Below are positions 6,126 through 14,701 of a stretch of 51,680 bases of DNA, piece after piece. Both the position numbers and the translations under genes were made by a program. Position 1 is the stretch's first letter; each line of letters starts with the position of its first letter. The notes beneath the pieces are model-generated. The model was not told the DNA's origin. It searched no databases and saw only the letters and a program-made list of their open reading frames with translations. Location of the stretch: positions 1 to 51,680 of the forward strand of contig CALWJZ010000002.1 of assembly GCA_944381145.1 (NCBI GenBank). Direction: 5' to 3'. This stretch comes from an uncultured Clostridia bacterium. Its GTDB lineage: Bacteria; Bacillota; Clostridia; Christensenellales; UBA1242.

Positions 6126-6977
6126 AACAATACCTCACAATCTTCTTCAAAAGAGTTTGCACGATCAGATTTTTTTATAAAAAATCCATCAGGTTGAGAT
6201 AAAATATCATCATCACCACCATTACCAAAATGCTCAATTTTAAAATCTTGGCTTTCTCTTCCTCTAATATGCAAATCTCTACAAAATTCACTATTATAAT
6301 TATTAAAATAACACCTATCTGATTTATGATATATTTCAATACATAATTTATTATCATTAGATTTTAAGTAATCTTCTAACAATCTAGAGTTTTCAATTAT
6401 TCTCAATTTCCACTTATGACCAATACAAACACCATTATAATAAAGATTTTCAACACTTACACACTCTATAAATACATCAAATAAATCACGAATACATTTT
6501 GCTACATCAGTTGGTCTTTGAGCGTCTACAAATATAGATAAACCATAATGTCGACTTGTTTGAAAAAATTGTCTATATTCAGGTCTTATATACTGGTCCA
6601 TATTACTAGGAGCATAATTTTGAAACTCAGTCATAAAAAACATTGAATTTGGAGGAAATATATCAGTTTTAAATTTACCATTAAGACCCAACTTATATGG
6701 ATTAACTTTATAACTTCTTAAATCAGGAACAATTCCACCATCAGTATTTATATCAAAATTAGCAAAACATAAATGCTCAAAATTTTTACTAAAATTAAAA
6801 CCACAAGAATTATATGTATCTATTTCATCATAAGTATCAAAAACTAAATCAATACTTTGAAACATAGCTAACTGACATAATTCTTGCAACAACAAAGTTT
6901 TACCATGACCGGGGCAATCCCCATATAAAAACTCTTTGTGAAATTGAAAAATCTATGTTATTTATATCAAAACTCAT
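6122..6977 (-). pseudogene. Zot/pI-like filamentous phage assembly ATPase, frameshifted near its start
   Basis: The natural start is ATG at 6977 (MSFDINNIDF), with an AAAGG site upstream and only 4 nt after the previous stop. In that frame it stops at 6900. A one-base shift in the 6925-6955 stretch gives a continuous protein with Walker A GDCPGHGKT at about 6894-6920, and the other frame then runs to 6122. Downstream, a Walker-B-like strand (SMFFMTEFQ) and SRHYGLSIFVDAQRPTDVAKCIRDLF match the Zot domain, where a switch strand with Arg-His and Gln-Arg follows the ATPase core. Zot/pI proteins span the inner membrane and power virion extrusion; I do not see an obvious C-terminal membrane span here. 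The likely lesion is one surplus T in T5 at 6947-6951 or in a second T5 near 6927-6931. It may be a true mutation, a sequencing error or programmed slippage. The downstream frame's first candidate start (TTG 6895) would lack Walker A. Confidence 0.8.
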
Positions 6978-6981
6978 AATA

Positions 6982-7269
6982 TTAACCTTTCTTTCTAATT
7001 AAATAAACTACTTTACGATTTTCATTTTTAAATTTTTTTACTATTTCATTTTTTGTTTTTTTACTTAAATTAGAAAAATCTTCAACAAACTTAAAATTTT
7101 TACCCTTTAAATTTGTATTACTTACAAAACTAGAACAATCTTTATCTACTCTTCCAAAAATCTCAATATCTTTACGATAAGTTTTAAAACCACTATTCCA
7201 AACTTTATCAGCAGTAACAACATCTAAATTAATTAAATCTTTATTTTTATCTCTAAAAAGTCTTGACAT
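6982..7269 (-). CDS. Hypothetical basic protein upstream of the Zot-like gene
   Basis: 95 residues, soluble, lysine-rich, C-terminal half helical (NLSKKTKNEIVKKFKNEN) and ending in a hydrophobic strand (KVVYLIRKKG). The start at 7269 has a strong site (AGGTGGTG). It is the first gene after the leader transcribed from the minus-strand promoter at 7457-7484 and is 4 nt from the Zot-like start. No family is recognised; a role in assembly or DNA binding is possible from position only. Confidence 0.65.
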   Translation of the reverse strand: MSRLFRDKNKDLINLDVVTADKVWNSGFKTYRKDIEIFGRVDKDCSSFVSNTNLKGKNFKFVEDFSNLSKKTKNEIVKKFKNENRKVVYLIRKKG

Positions 7270-7292
7270 ATAAACACCACCTAATATATAAT
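7263..7292 (+). promoter_or_regulatory. Perfect plus-strand promoter TTGACA-N18-TATAAT
   Basis: TTGACA at 7263-7268 and TATAAT at 7287-7292, both full consensus, 18 bp apart. It faces opposite to all neighbouring genes. The expected transcription start is near 7299. The only thing downstream before a terminator is the structured RNA at 7299-7436. Confidence 0.75.
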
Positions 7293-7298
7293 TTTTTT

Positions 7299-7436
7299 AA
7301 CCTCGGAGTTCTGAATAAGAGAGTTGGGCAATATAGTGCCAACCAAACAGGTAACCTGGAGGTAACATAATATGTAAGTTTAATAAACTTGGGTGCGACC
7401 TGTTATTTCACTAGTATATACTAGTGATTTTTTTTT
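7299..7436 (+). ncRNA. Candidate structured antisense RNA (~138 nt) opposite the Zot-operon leader
   Basis: Bounded by a consensus promoter and an intrinsic terminator (CACTAGTATATACTAGTG palindrome 7409-7426, then nine T). Local stems: GTTGGgCA with TGCCAAC (7323-7343), CAGGTAACCTG (around 7347-7357), AAGTTTAATAAACTT, and a long-range AACAGGT with ACCTGTT (about 7346-7352 with 7397-7403). It contains GGAGG followed 9 nt later by ATG-TAA, so it encodes no real protein. It is complementary to the 5' leader of the minus-strand mRNA starting near 7450 that carries the 95-residue gene, the Zot-like gene and possibly rep. An antisense regulator, as in plasmid copy control, is the inferred role. 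Confidence 0.6.
7409..7436 (+). terminator. Intrinsic terminator of the plus-strand RNA
   Basis: Perfect palindrome CACTAGTATATACTAGTG followed by A and nine T on the plus strand. On the minus strand the hairpin is preceded, not followed, by the homopolymer, so it acts in the plus direction only. Confidence 0.8.
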
Positions 7437-7456
7437 GCTATCTCATCAGTACAAAG

Positions 7457-7484
7457 AGCATACCTTTGTAAAACAGATTGACAA
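7457..7484 (-). promoter_or_regulatory. Minus-strand promoter for the 95-residue/Zot operon
   Basis: Read on the minus strand: TTGTCA (7484-7479), 16-bp spacer, TATGCT (7462-7457). The -35 lies in a hairpin AAACAGaTTGAC/GTCAAcCTGTTT (about 7471-7497), a possible operator. The predicted leader, about 180 nt, runs antisense to the plus-strand RNA. Confidence 0.5.
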
Positions 7485-7523
7485 TAGTCAACCTGTTTTC
7501 GAAATTAAATAAAATATATTATA

Positions 7524-7784
7524 TTACTTGTTTTTTTTAATTGTTTTTTTAGCTGACTGTTTACCATCTATATATTTATTATCAATATAATGTGAATAAG
7601 ATCTTCGATTAATTCTATTTAATAATTTAACAGCAATCATACCCTCTCTAGCTCTAGCAACCTTTCCTAATGTATGTACTTCACCGTTTCTATCTACAAC
7701 TTTACCAGTTTCAAATCTCTTTTTATGAAAATCATATCTTTCAGCTAATGTAAATCTTTTTTTCCCAACTACAAAATAAGACAT
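7524..7784 (-). CDS. Hypothetical basic protein
   Basis: 86 residues, strongly basic (pI high), with KKRFTLAERYDFHKKRFETG and a lysine tail (KSAKKTIKKNK-type). No membrane segment. The start at 7784 has GGGGAGAG upstream. It lies between the virion genes and the assembly genes of the prophage, where filamentous phages often encode ssDNA-binding or packaging proteins; that is inference only. Confidence 0.6.
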   Translation of the reverse strand: MSYFVVGKKRFTLAERYDFHKKRFETGKVVDRNGEVHTLGKVARAREGMIAVKLLNRINRRSYSHYIDNKYIDGKQSAKKTIKKNK

Positions 7785-7810
7785 ATCTTACTCTCCCCAA
7801 ATATTATTTA

Positions 7811-8167
7811 TTATTTTTTATTCTTTTCGTAATTAGAACGAACTAAACTAATAATTTTTTGAAAATTAAACGAAAAGTTATAATACATAAGCAATGTATC
7901 ATCAGCTAAAGTAATATTAATAGAATAATACTTTTTACCATCTTCACGTTCAACTTCAACCAATTGTTTTGATTTTATAGGTTCTTCATGACCAAAAGAT
8001 TTCAAAACACCAATCAATTCAATATCATCTTTATTAACAAATAATTCAGTAGAACTTCCATTTATTAGTTCTAATTTTAACCTATAACTTATTTGACCTT
8101 TAGAATTTTTGTTTTTAGAAAATCCTATTGATTTCGTGATTTTTGTTAAATCTACACAATTCTCCAT
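7811..8167 (-). CDS. Hypothetical protein, possible ssDNA-binding protein
   Basis: 118 residues, predicted mostly beta strand (ISYRLKLELINGSSTELFV; KQLVEVEREDGKKYYSINITLADDTLLMYYNF), which would suit a small OB-fold. Cytoplasmic, no Cys-rich site. Genes in this position in filamentous phages often encode the ssDNA-coating protein (gpV-like), but I see no specific signature. Start ATG at 8167; the gap to the next gene is about 130 nt with nothing recognisable. Confidence 0.55.
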   Translation of the reverse strand: MENCVDLTKITKSIGFSKNKNSKGQISYRLKLELINGSSTELFVNKDDIELIGVLKSFGHEEPIKSKQLVEVEREDGKKYYSINITLADDTLLMYYNFSFNFQKIISLVRSNYEKNKK

Positions 8168-8298
8168 ATACTTTATTACCTCATAAAATTTATTTTTATA
8201 TATAAATTTATATAATTCCGGACTTATATAAATAAATATATTTTAATAGATAGCAGTTTAAAGAGTTACACTATCATTGCTCAAAAAAATTTTAAAAA

Positions 8299-10590
8299 TT
8301 ATAGACCTGAAATTCCAAAATGATAAGACATTCTAACAGTAATTGACCAATTTGTTACACCATTATATACTGTTATAATTAAAGGTGATTTACCACTAAC
8401 ACCAAATTCTAAACCATTAATTGTTGTAGGATTTTGCAACCATGTTGCATTATAATCTTCAGTTTTACCATTAACTGTTATAGTTCCATTTACAGTCCAA
8501 TATCCAGATCTAGAAGTATCCATTTCATCAAGATGATCAATAGTATAATAATAAGTTGTCCATGAATCACTTCCAGATGTTGTAGTTTTAACATCATAAG
8601 CAGAGTCTGAAGTAAATGTCATAGTTACATATATTCTTTCAAAATTAGCTTCAAATAATATATCTTCAGTAATAACAATAGATTCAACTTCAACAATTTC
8701 ATCATTTATTTTCCAACTATAAATTTCAAAATCATTATACAAATTTTCAGTAATTGATGTAGTTGTATTATTATTTACATACTTAGATTCTATAATTTCA
8801 CTACCTACTTTAAACTCAACTAAATGTCTTATTTCAATTTTAGATATAAATTTTACATCAGAATTAACAACATAATTTGTCAAATCAACAATACTAGAAC
8901 CATTTATAGTCCAACCTAAAAAGACTATTCTATCAGTATCTTCTACTAAATAATTATCTAATGTATCATTAGCACGAACATTGATTGATTTTACAATTTC
9001 ACCATTATGTTCATACTGAACTGTGTATAATTTAGTTAATTTCGCAGTAAATACTATATCACTTGTAATTTTCATATTATTTACATCAACAATATTTACA
9101 CCATCTATAGTCCAACCATCAAAATCATAACCAACAACAGATGGAATCATTGGCTCTTCTATATAAGAATCAACTAATAATTTTTGAGTATTATGAATAC
9201 TATTATTAACTTTAAAAGTTGCCAAATAATAATAATCAATAACAGCAATAAATTTTGTATCTTCTATAATTGCATAATTAGATATATCTACAAGTGTAGT
9301 ACCATCAACTGACCAACCTTTAAATACTTTATACTCATTAGAAGATGGTTCTACAAACTCAGCAAAATCATTTTCTAAAACTATTTGAGAACTTAAAATA
9401 GATTCTTCATACTCAAAAGTAACATCATATTTTTTAGTAATATTAGCAACAAATATTGTATCTGAAGTAATTACATAATTAGCAACATTGACTCTTATAC
9501 CATTGACAGTCCAATAATTAAACTGAGTATATTCATCTACAGTAGGAATAAAATCATTTATATATTCATTATTTCTAACATTTTGAGTTTTAACAATATC
9601 ACCATTTAAAACAAAATCTACATTATGAATTTTTGTAAATTTAGCAACAAACGTAGTATTTTTTGTAATTTTATATGTACTTACATCATAAACAACATTA
9701 TCAACAGTCCAACCATCAAACTGATAACCATCTTTAATCGGACTTACTGGAGCAATAGCATAGCTATTATCTACAATAATTTGAGAATCTATTTCATCAT
9801 TATCAACTAAAAATTTAACATCATAAAAATCATTAACTCCAGCTACAAATGTAGTATTTTCATTAATAACATAAGTTGACAAATCAATTAATTCATCATT
9901 TAAATACCAACCTAAAAATTTACTATAAGTAGTATCTGCTGGATTACTAATTGTTGCTTTCTCACCTTTCTGAAGTACCATTACAGAATACAAAGAATTT
10001 TTATAATAAAATTTAACTACAACTTGATTTTCTGCAATTAAACCATTAATGAAATTATCATAACCAACAATTGTTTGATTTAATTCATTAATTCTATTTT
10101 GAGCATTAGTTAAATTAGCTTGTAACTCATTTTTCTCAATATTTAACTGATTAATCTGATTTTCATATCTCGTTATTTTCTCTGTTTGAGCATTATAATT
10201 ATCTAATAATTCTTCATAATCTCCTTGTAAATTATCTAACTTAGATTTATATTCATCTCTCAAAGATTCAGCTCTAGTCAATGATATTTTCAAATTAGAA
10301 ATCTGTTCATCTTTTTTATTAATAGAAGATTTAAAATTTAAAATACTATCATTCAATTCACCTATTGTATTTCTATACTCATTAATAGTATTTTCTAAAT
10401 CTTCCTTATCCTTAAGAGCTGAATTATATCCATCTAATTTAGCATTTTCTAAATCTTCAGCAGTATATAAATTATTAGAATCTACATTATTTTTTATTTT
10501 ATTCCAATTTGTAGAAATCCAATATATGCAGAAACCAAGTGCAACAATCAAAATAACACTCAAAATTATTAATAATATTTTTTTCCACAT
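8299..10590 (-). CDS. Membrane-anchored coiled-coil protein with seven Listeria-Bacteroides-type repeats; candidate virion adsorption protein
   Basis: 763 residues. An N-terminal membrane anchor (residues 4-26, KILLIILSVILIVALGFCIYW) is followed by a long coiled coil (about 42-185) and seven tandem repeats of about 65 residues (about 190-650). Each repeat has the pattern V.F......G-W-T/S-.-.-G...-VD...Y.I..DT.F.A, which matches the Listeria-Bacteroides beta-grasp repeat (TIGR02543/Flg_new family, from memory). A C-terminal beta-rich domain of about 110 residues ends the protein. The GW core is seen in most copies (FDGWTVD, FKGWSVD, FDGWTID, FLGWTIN). Such repeats are found in surface proteins; here, last of the structural genes, it is the best candidate for the tip/receptor-binding protein. 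Start supported by AAGGGAG. Confidence 0.75.
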   Translation of the reverse strand: MWKKILLIILSVILIVALGFCIYWISTNWNKIKNNVDSNNLYTAEDLENAKLDGYNSALKDKEDLENTINEYRNTIGELNDSILNFKSSINKKDEQISNLKISLTRAESLRDEYKSKLDNLQGDYEELLDNYNAQTEKITRYENQINQLNIEKNELQANLTNAQNRINELNQTIVGYDNFINGLIAENQVVVKFYYKNSLYSVMVLQKGEKATISNPADTTYSKFLGWYLNDELIDLSTYVINENTTFVAGVNDFYDVKFLVDNDEIDSQIIVDNSYAIAPVSPIKDGYQFDGWTVDNVVYDVSTYKITKNTTFVAKFTKIHNVDFVLNGDIVKTQNVRNNEYINDFIPTVDEYTQFNYWTVNGIRVNVANYVITSDTIFVANITKKYDVTFEYEESILSSQIVLENDFAEFVEPSSNEYKVFKGWSVDGTTLVDISNYAIIEDTKFIAVIDYYYLATFKVNNSIHNTQKLLVDSYIEEPMIPSVVGYDFDGWTIDGVNIVDVNNMKITSDIVFTAKLTKLYTVQYEHNGEIVKSINVRANDTLDNYLVEDTDRIVFLGWTINGSSIVDLTNYVVNSDVKFISKIEIRHLVEFKVGSEIIESKYVNNNTTTSITENLYNDFEIYSWKINDEIVEVESIVITEDILFEANFERIYVTMTFTSDSAYDVKTTTSGSDSWTTYYYTIDHLDEMDTSRSGYWTVNGTITVNGKTEDYNATWLQNPTTINGLEFGVSGKSPLIITVYNGVTNWSITVRMSYHFGISGL

Positions 10591-10601
10591 AATAAACTCC
10601 C

Positions 10602-11228
10602 TTAAATATTTTCTACTACCTTAATAGTAATTCCATTATTATCAAAATATTTTGTTAAAAATTGTTGCTCCTCATCACCAATAACCGATAACTTTAAAGT
10701 AGTTTTATCACTAAAAAATTCAATAGACCCCTTTAAGTCAGCACTACAGATTAATTCATTTTCAATAGAATAAAACTCAAAAGGAATATTAAATTTTATA
10801 ATACCAACATCATAAGTAGCAGAAAATAAAATATAATCATTAAAATATGTATCATACTTTTTTTCTTTACCATTAAAATCTTTTACTGGAACAGAATTAA
10901 TAGTAAATTCATATACCTGATCTTCTTCAGCATAATCATTCAAATAAAATATTAATGAACTAGAATTATAAAAATAACTTTCTTGAATAAAATAATTTGA
11001 AACATTAGTAGAACCAACAATATAACTTTCAGCTTTTATATTTTTATAAGCACCAATTCCACAAATCACACCAGAAATAATTATAATTCCTGCAACTATA
11101 TACAATACAAATTTACGAGATTGCTCATACTTTAATAATAAAATTAAACATATTACTACTACAACAACTATTATTCCAAAAAATATTGCATTACCAAGTT
11201 TTCCAAATAAAAGCAAATTACTCATCAT
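10602..11228 (-). CDS. Membrane protein with two N-terminal spans and an extracytoplasmic domain
   Basis: 208 residues. Two hydrophobic segments (about 12-33, AIFFGIIVVVVVICLILLL; and about 41-60, VLYIVAGIIIISGVICGIGAY) precede a beta-rich domain. Its ATG overlaps the stop of the 413-residue gene by 4 nt, so the two are coupled. Position inside the virion gene run suggests a minor coat or assembly protein. No family is recognised. Confidence 0.65.
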   Translation of the reverse strand: MMSNLLLFGKLGNAIFFGIIVVVVVICLILLLKYEQSRKFVLYIVAGIIIISGVICGIGAYKNIKAESYIVGSTNVSNYFIQESYFYNSSSLIFYLNDYAEEDQVYEFTINSVPVKDFNGKEKKYDTYFNDYILFSATYDVGIIKFNIPFEFYSIENELICSADLKGSIEFFSDKTTLKLSVIGDEEQQFLTKYFDNNGITIKVVENI

Positions 11229-12466
11229 AGTACCACCTCACTATATTCAGAATTTATTACATTACCATCAAAAACTAAGTTTATAGTACTATCTCTTTTT
11301 AAAAATTGTAATTTCGTATTAACCAAACATTCATTCAATAAATAAAAATTTTTATTATCTGAACTTTTAATAATTAATGTATCAATTTTAAAATCTTCAA
11401 AACCATTATAATCAATACCAATAATGTCAGTATAATTATCTAAATCAATTACAATATTTACTTTATTTCTTGGCATATCTTTAAATATTTCTTTTAAATC
11501 ATATGACACACTTAAAAATTTACCATTATAAACTGAAGATTCTCTTTGATTAAAATAAGAACAATCTAAATTATATACTATTCTATCTTGCCAATAAGTT
11601 GTATCTACATCTGAAGATTGATATCCATAAGTTTTATCACCCTCAATCAAACCAAATAAAGATTGACTAGAATTTGCAAGACCATTTTCATAATAATTAA
11701 ATTTTATAGTAGCATAATTTTTTAAAATATCCGTAGTTGTATCTTTTTCAAATTTTTTAGTTTCCTCATTAAAACTTTCAATTGTAAAATAATCAGATAA
11801 ATCCAAAGTTATATACCATTCACCATAACCTTGAGAATTTGTTTTTACAGCTTTCAAAACATCAGCAAATACATCACCCCAATCAGAATAATAATATTTT
11901 GTTGTTTTAAATATCCACCAACCATCTTCAACAGTCCAACTTTTAGTTAATTGAATTCGATAAGGTTTATCATCAATTTTAATTATCAATTTTTGATCAC
12001 GATTTAACTGAGTTGCTACTTTCCCACCAGACCATGATATAAAATTTGTAGTATCATAATACCAAAAATCAGGTTTTACAAAAGAATCTACATCATTGGC
12101 TGTAGAAGTATACGGAACATAATTTCCTAAATACTGCATTCCAGTACCACGCACAGCATTAGTAGTTAGCGTCCAATCAGTAAAATAATTAATATTTAAT
12201 TCTTGAACTTCAATACCATTATCAACAGAATTTGAATAATATTGAACATTAAATAATTTTCTAGCTTCTAATTCTTTTATTTGTTGATCAGTTAAATTAT
12301 CAGATTGCTCTACTAAATCAACAGGTATTTGATCATCAATATTATAAATTCCGGTTGTTGTTTTATTATCAAAAAATTTTAAATAAATATAAAAACCATC
12401 AATTATTAGTGCAATAATTACAAAAATTATTAAACAAACATTACATATTGTTTTAAATATTTTCAT
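11225..12466 (-). CDS. N-terminally anchored extracytoplasmic protein of the virion gene cluster
   Basis: 413 residues. A single N-terminal span (KTICNVCLIIFVIIALIIDGFYIYL, residues 5-29) precedes a large, tyrosine- and tryptophan-rich, beta-predicted domain (e.g. WTVEDGWWIFKTTKYYYSDWGD). No enzymatic motif is visible. The topology, with no cleavable signal and a big outer domain, is shared with its two large neighbours, suggesting three components of one envelope or virion assembly. Coupled to the next gene by a 4-nt overlap. Confidence 0.65.
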   Translation of the reverse strand: MKIFKTICNVCLIIFVIIALIIDGFYIYLKFFDNKTTTGIYNIDDQIPVDLVEQSDNLTDQQIKELEARKLFNVQYYSNSVDNGIEVQELNINYFTDWTLTTNAVRGTGMQYLGNYVPYTSTANDVDSFVKPDFWYYDTTNFISWSGGKVATQLNRDQKLIIKIDDKPYRIQLTKSWTVEDGWWIFKTTKYYYSDWGDVFADVLKAVKTNSQGYGEWYITLDLSDYFTIESFNEETKKFEKDTTTDILKNYATIKFNYYENGLANSSQSLFGLIEGDKTYGYQSSDVDTTYWQDRIVYNLDCSYFNQRESSVYNGKFLSVSYDLKEIFKDMPRNKVNIVIDLDNYTDIIGIDYNGFEDFKIDTLIIKSSDNKNFYLLNECLVNTKLQFLKRDSTINLVFDGNVINSEYSEVVL

Positions 12467-12480
12467 ATTTCACCTGCACT

Positions 12481-14334
12481 TTAATCTTTAGTTAAAATTA
12501 AATTTTCACTATCTAAAGTAGACGAAACAATATTATTATTTTTTAATTTTATAACTAAGGTATGTGAAATTTCATCAGTATCAACATACTCAATAGTTAA
12601 TGTTGTATATATATCATAACCATCAGTTTCTGCTTTTTTATCTATAGAAATAGCTTCTACATCATTAATTAATACGCTATCATCAGCAATAATAATTGAA
12701 AAACTTTCACTAACATAAGAACCATTAACAAATTCATCAAAAACTTGACAATCAATTGTATTAAATTGTTTTGTTTTATTATCATAAAAATAACGCAAAT
12801 ATGATCTTTCTGGTATAAAACTTATAAAATTACCATTATCTTGAATATCAACTATCTCTACTTCTTCACCACCAAATGTTAATATATTATATATAGTAAC
12901 ATTATTAATTGAAGTAAAATACAAATCAAAATAATAACCAGATAAAACATTACCACTTTTATTTATTAAATTAGCATTAATAATATTTAAATAATATCCA
13001 TTAACATTAAAATATTTATTACCTAAAACAGTATCAAAAGTAAGTAAAGCAGTTTCATCAGGAAGAATTGTAACCAAATTACTAGTCTTTATTGTTACTT
13101 TTAAATAATTTGTAGTAGGAACTTCAAAATTAGAAGAACAAAATAAAATAGGTTCAGCATTAACTATATTATAATAATTATTATTTTCTTTATTAATTAA
13201 ATATCCTTGAGAATAAATTTCATAATTAATTACAATATTTTCAGTTTCTGTATGATAATTTGCTGTCAAATATGAAATCTTAGTTATATTACCACCTATA
13301 TTTTTTTCTTCCATTTTAACAGTATATGTTCCAATATAAACATTTTCAGCTGTTGTATATGTAATTGTCTTATCAGAATTAATATTAATTTTTTCAGAAC
13401 CAAAAGAATATTCTCCAACAAAAGAAAAATCCGAAACAATTTCTTTTACTGTATTGATATAAAACTTTGAATATATTGAATTATCTTCAGTAACAAAATA
13501 AGTTCCATCATCAGAAAGTTCAACAGCTTGACCACCTGAAGTATTCATCATTAAATACATCTGATTATATATATTATTCAATAATCCTTTATCTTCATTA
13601 GAATTATGTGTAACTACACCATTTTCAATTGTATAATAATCTTCAAATGTACCATTCTTATACCAAACACCATTAAAATTTGATACATTTAACTTATCAA
13701 TATTATCAATATTTTCATAATTAGATAATTTTTCTTCTAATTCTTGCAATCTAATTGACATATCAGAAACTTGAGTTGTTAAAGTTTCTTTATCTAGTCT
13801 TAACTGCTCAAGTTCTTCAGTGACAGATTCTAAAGCAATTGTTTTCTCAGATAGTTGCTCATTAAGATTTGCAACTAACTCAGCATAGGAAACATCAGTT
13901 CCTAATAAATCTTCATAAGCTTCTAATTGATTTTTTAACTCCAAATTTTCTTGTGATAATACAACATTTTCATCTTCCAACTCTTTTAAATCAACATTTT
14001 GTAATTTTTCTAATAAATTTACAAGATTGTTTTTTTCTTTAGTAAGTGTATTTACCAAAGCAGTTTTTTCTTCTAAAGATGTATTTATAGTTATCAATTG
14101 ATTATTAACATTTTCAAATTCATTACTCAAATTTTCATAATCATGTTTCAATTTTTCATTTAACAATTTTAAATCTGCTATTGTTTTATCCGTTTTTACA
14201 TCGGCATAATCTTTAGAAGAGTTGGAATTGCTTGAAATGAGTGCTTTATTAACACTGGGTATTTGCGAAATACCTAAAAATGCACCAGCACCAATTAACA
14301 ATCCACAACCAATACCAATAAATAAATTTTTCAT
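12481..14334 (-). CDS. N-terminally anchored coiled-coil protein of the virion gene cluster
   Basis: 617 residues. N-terminal glycine-rich hydrophobic segment (residues 4-22, IGIGCGLLIGAGAFLGISQI), then a long coiled coil (about 45-215, heptads such as LKLLNEKLKHDYENLSNEFE), then a beta-rich C-terminal region of about 400 residues. The anchor, coiled coil, beta-domain plan mirrors the 763-residue protein but without the GW repeats. Start supported by AAGGTGATTTT. It lies directly downstream of the coat-like gene. Probable virion or host-attachment component; function inferred from context. Confidence 0.65.
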   Translation of the reverse strand: MKNLFIGIGCGLLIGAGAFLGISQIPSVNKALISSNSNSSKDYADVKTDKTIADLKLLNEKLKHDYENLSNEFENVNNQLITINTSLEEKTALVNTLTKEKNNLVNLLEKLQNVDLKELEDENVVLSQENLELKNQLEAYEDLLGTDVSYAELVANLNEQLSEKTIALESVTEELEQLRLDKETLTTQVSDMSIRLQELEEKLSNYENIDNIDKLNVSNFNGVWYKNGTFEDYYTIENGVVTHNSNEDKGLLNNIYNQMYLMMNTSGGQAVELSDDGTYFVTEDNSIYSKFYINTVKEIVSDFSFVGEYSFGSEKININSDKTITYTTAENVYIGTYTVKMEEKNIGGNITKISYLTANYHTETENIVINYEIYSQGYLINKENNNYYNIVNAEPILFCSSNFEVPTTNYLKVTIKTSNLVTILPDETALLTFDTVLGNKYFNVNGYYLNIINANLINKSGNVLSGYYFDLYFTSINNVTIYNILTFGGEEVEIVDIQDNGNFISFIPERSYLRYFYDNKTKQFNTIDCQVFDEFVNGSYVSESFSIIIADDSVLINDVEAISIDKKAETDGYDIYTTLTIEYVDTDEISHTLVIKLKNNNIVSSTLDSENLILTKD

Positions 14335-14344
14335 AAAATCACCT

Positions 14345-14566
14345 TTACTTTTTTATAGTTTCAATTACATTCTTTGTTGTCTCTGTAGTTTTTTCAGCAG
14401 TTTCAATATTTAAAAAGCTAAACATTGTTTTAAAAGCTTCACCAAATTGTAAACCTTTAACTGAACCATATATAAGAACAGCTAGACATAACAAAGCACC
14501 AATAGTCAATAAAGCTACTATAATTCCTACAATAACCTTACCTGCAACACCACCAGTTCTATACAT
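14345..14566 (-). CDS. Small single-span protein, candidate major coat protein
   Basis: 73 residues: short N-terminus (MYRTGGVAGK), a long hydrophobic span (about 10-37, VIVGIIVALLTIGALLCLAVLIYG), then an amphipathic helix and charged tail (ETAEKTTETTKNVIETIKK). Length and single span fit filamentous phage coat proteins, though the hydrophobic part is nearer the N-terminus than in M13-type coats. The very strong ribosome-binding site (GGGGGG, 8 nt before ATG) suggests high expression. It stands first in the structural run, directly after the tRNA-like gene. Confidence 0.6.
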   Translation of the reverse strand: MYRTGGVAGKVIVGIIVALLTIGALLCLAVLIYGSVKGLQFGEAFKTMFSFLNIETAEKTTETTKNVIETIKK

Positions 14567-14594
14567 AAAAATTACCCCCCAATCAAATAATATT

Positions 14595-14614
14595 TAGAAA
14601 ATAAAAATTTTCTA
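14595..14614. other. Hairpin directly after the tRNA-like gene
   Basis: TAGAAAAT and ATTTTCTA pair around a 4-nt loop, exactly adjoining the CCA end of the tRNA-like sequence. It could mark the processing point between the tRNA-like RNA and the coat mRNA. Confidence 0.4.
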
Positions 14615-14696
14615 TGGTGCAGTAGATGAGAATCGAACTCATTTTCATTATTACCCCAACTATAATAATGAGTCTTACCAAATAGACGACAACTAC
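14615..14696 (-). tRNA. tRNA-like gene with an over-long anticodon arm
   Basis: Cloverleaf features on the minus strand: 5' acceptor GTAGTTG with 3' CTACTGC (six of seven pair, one G-U), D-arm GTCT-ATTTGGTA-AGAC with the GG pair, T-arm ATGAG-TTCGATT-CTCAT with a consensus T-loop, discriminator A and encoded CCA. The anticodon arm is unusual: CATTATTA pairs with TAATAATG (8 bp) around a 9-nt loop TAGTTGGGG, about 8 nt longer than any normal tRNA. If T33 is kept, the anticodon would be TGG (Pro), but the assignment is uncertain. The variable region has only 3 nt. It lies in the prophage between early small genes and the coat gene. It may be a tRNA mimic, a degenerate tRNA or an mRNA-processing element. 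Confidence 0.55.
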
Positions 14697-14701
14697 AAAT
14701 A

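Noticed and set aside
7370..7378. GGAGG followed by ATG inside the candidate ncRNA, a possible leader peptide
   Set aside because: The ATG is followed at once by TAA, so no peptide is made; kept only as a remark on the RNA.
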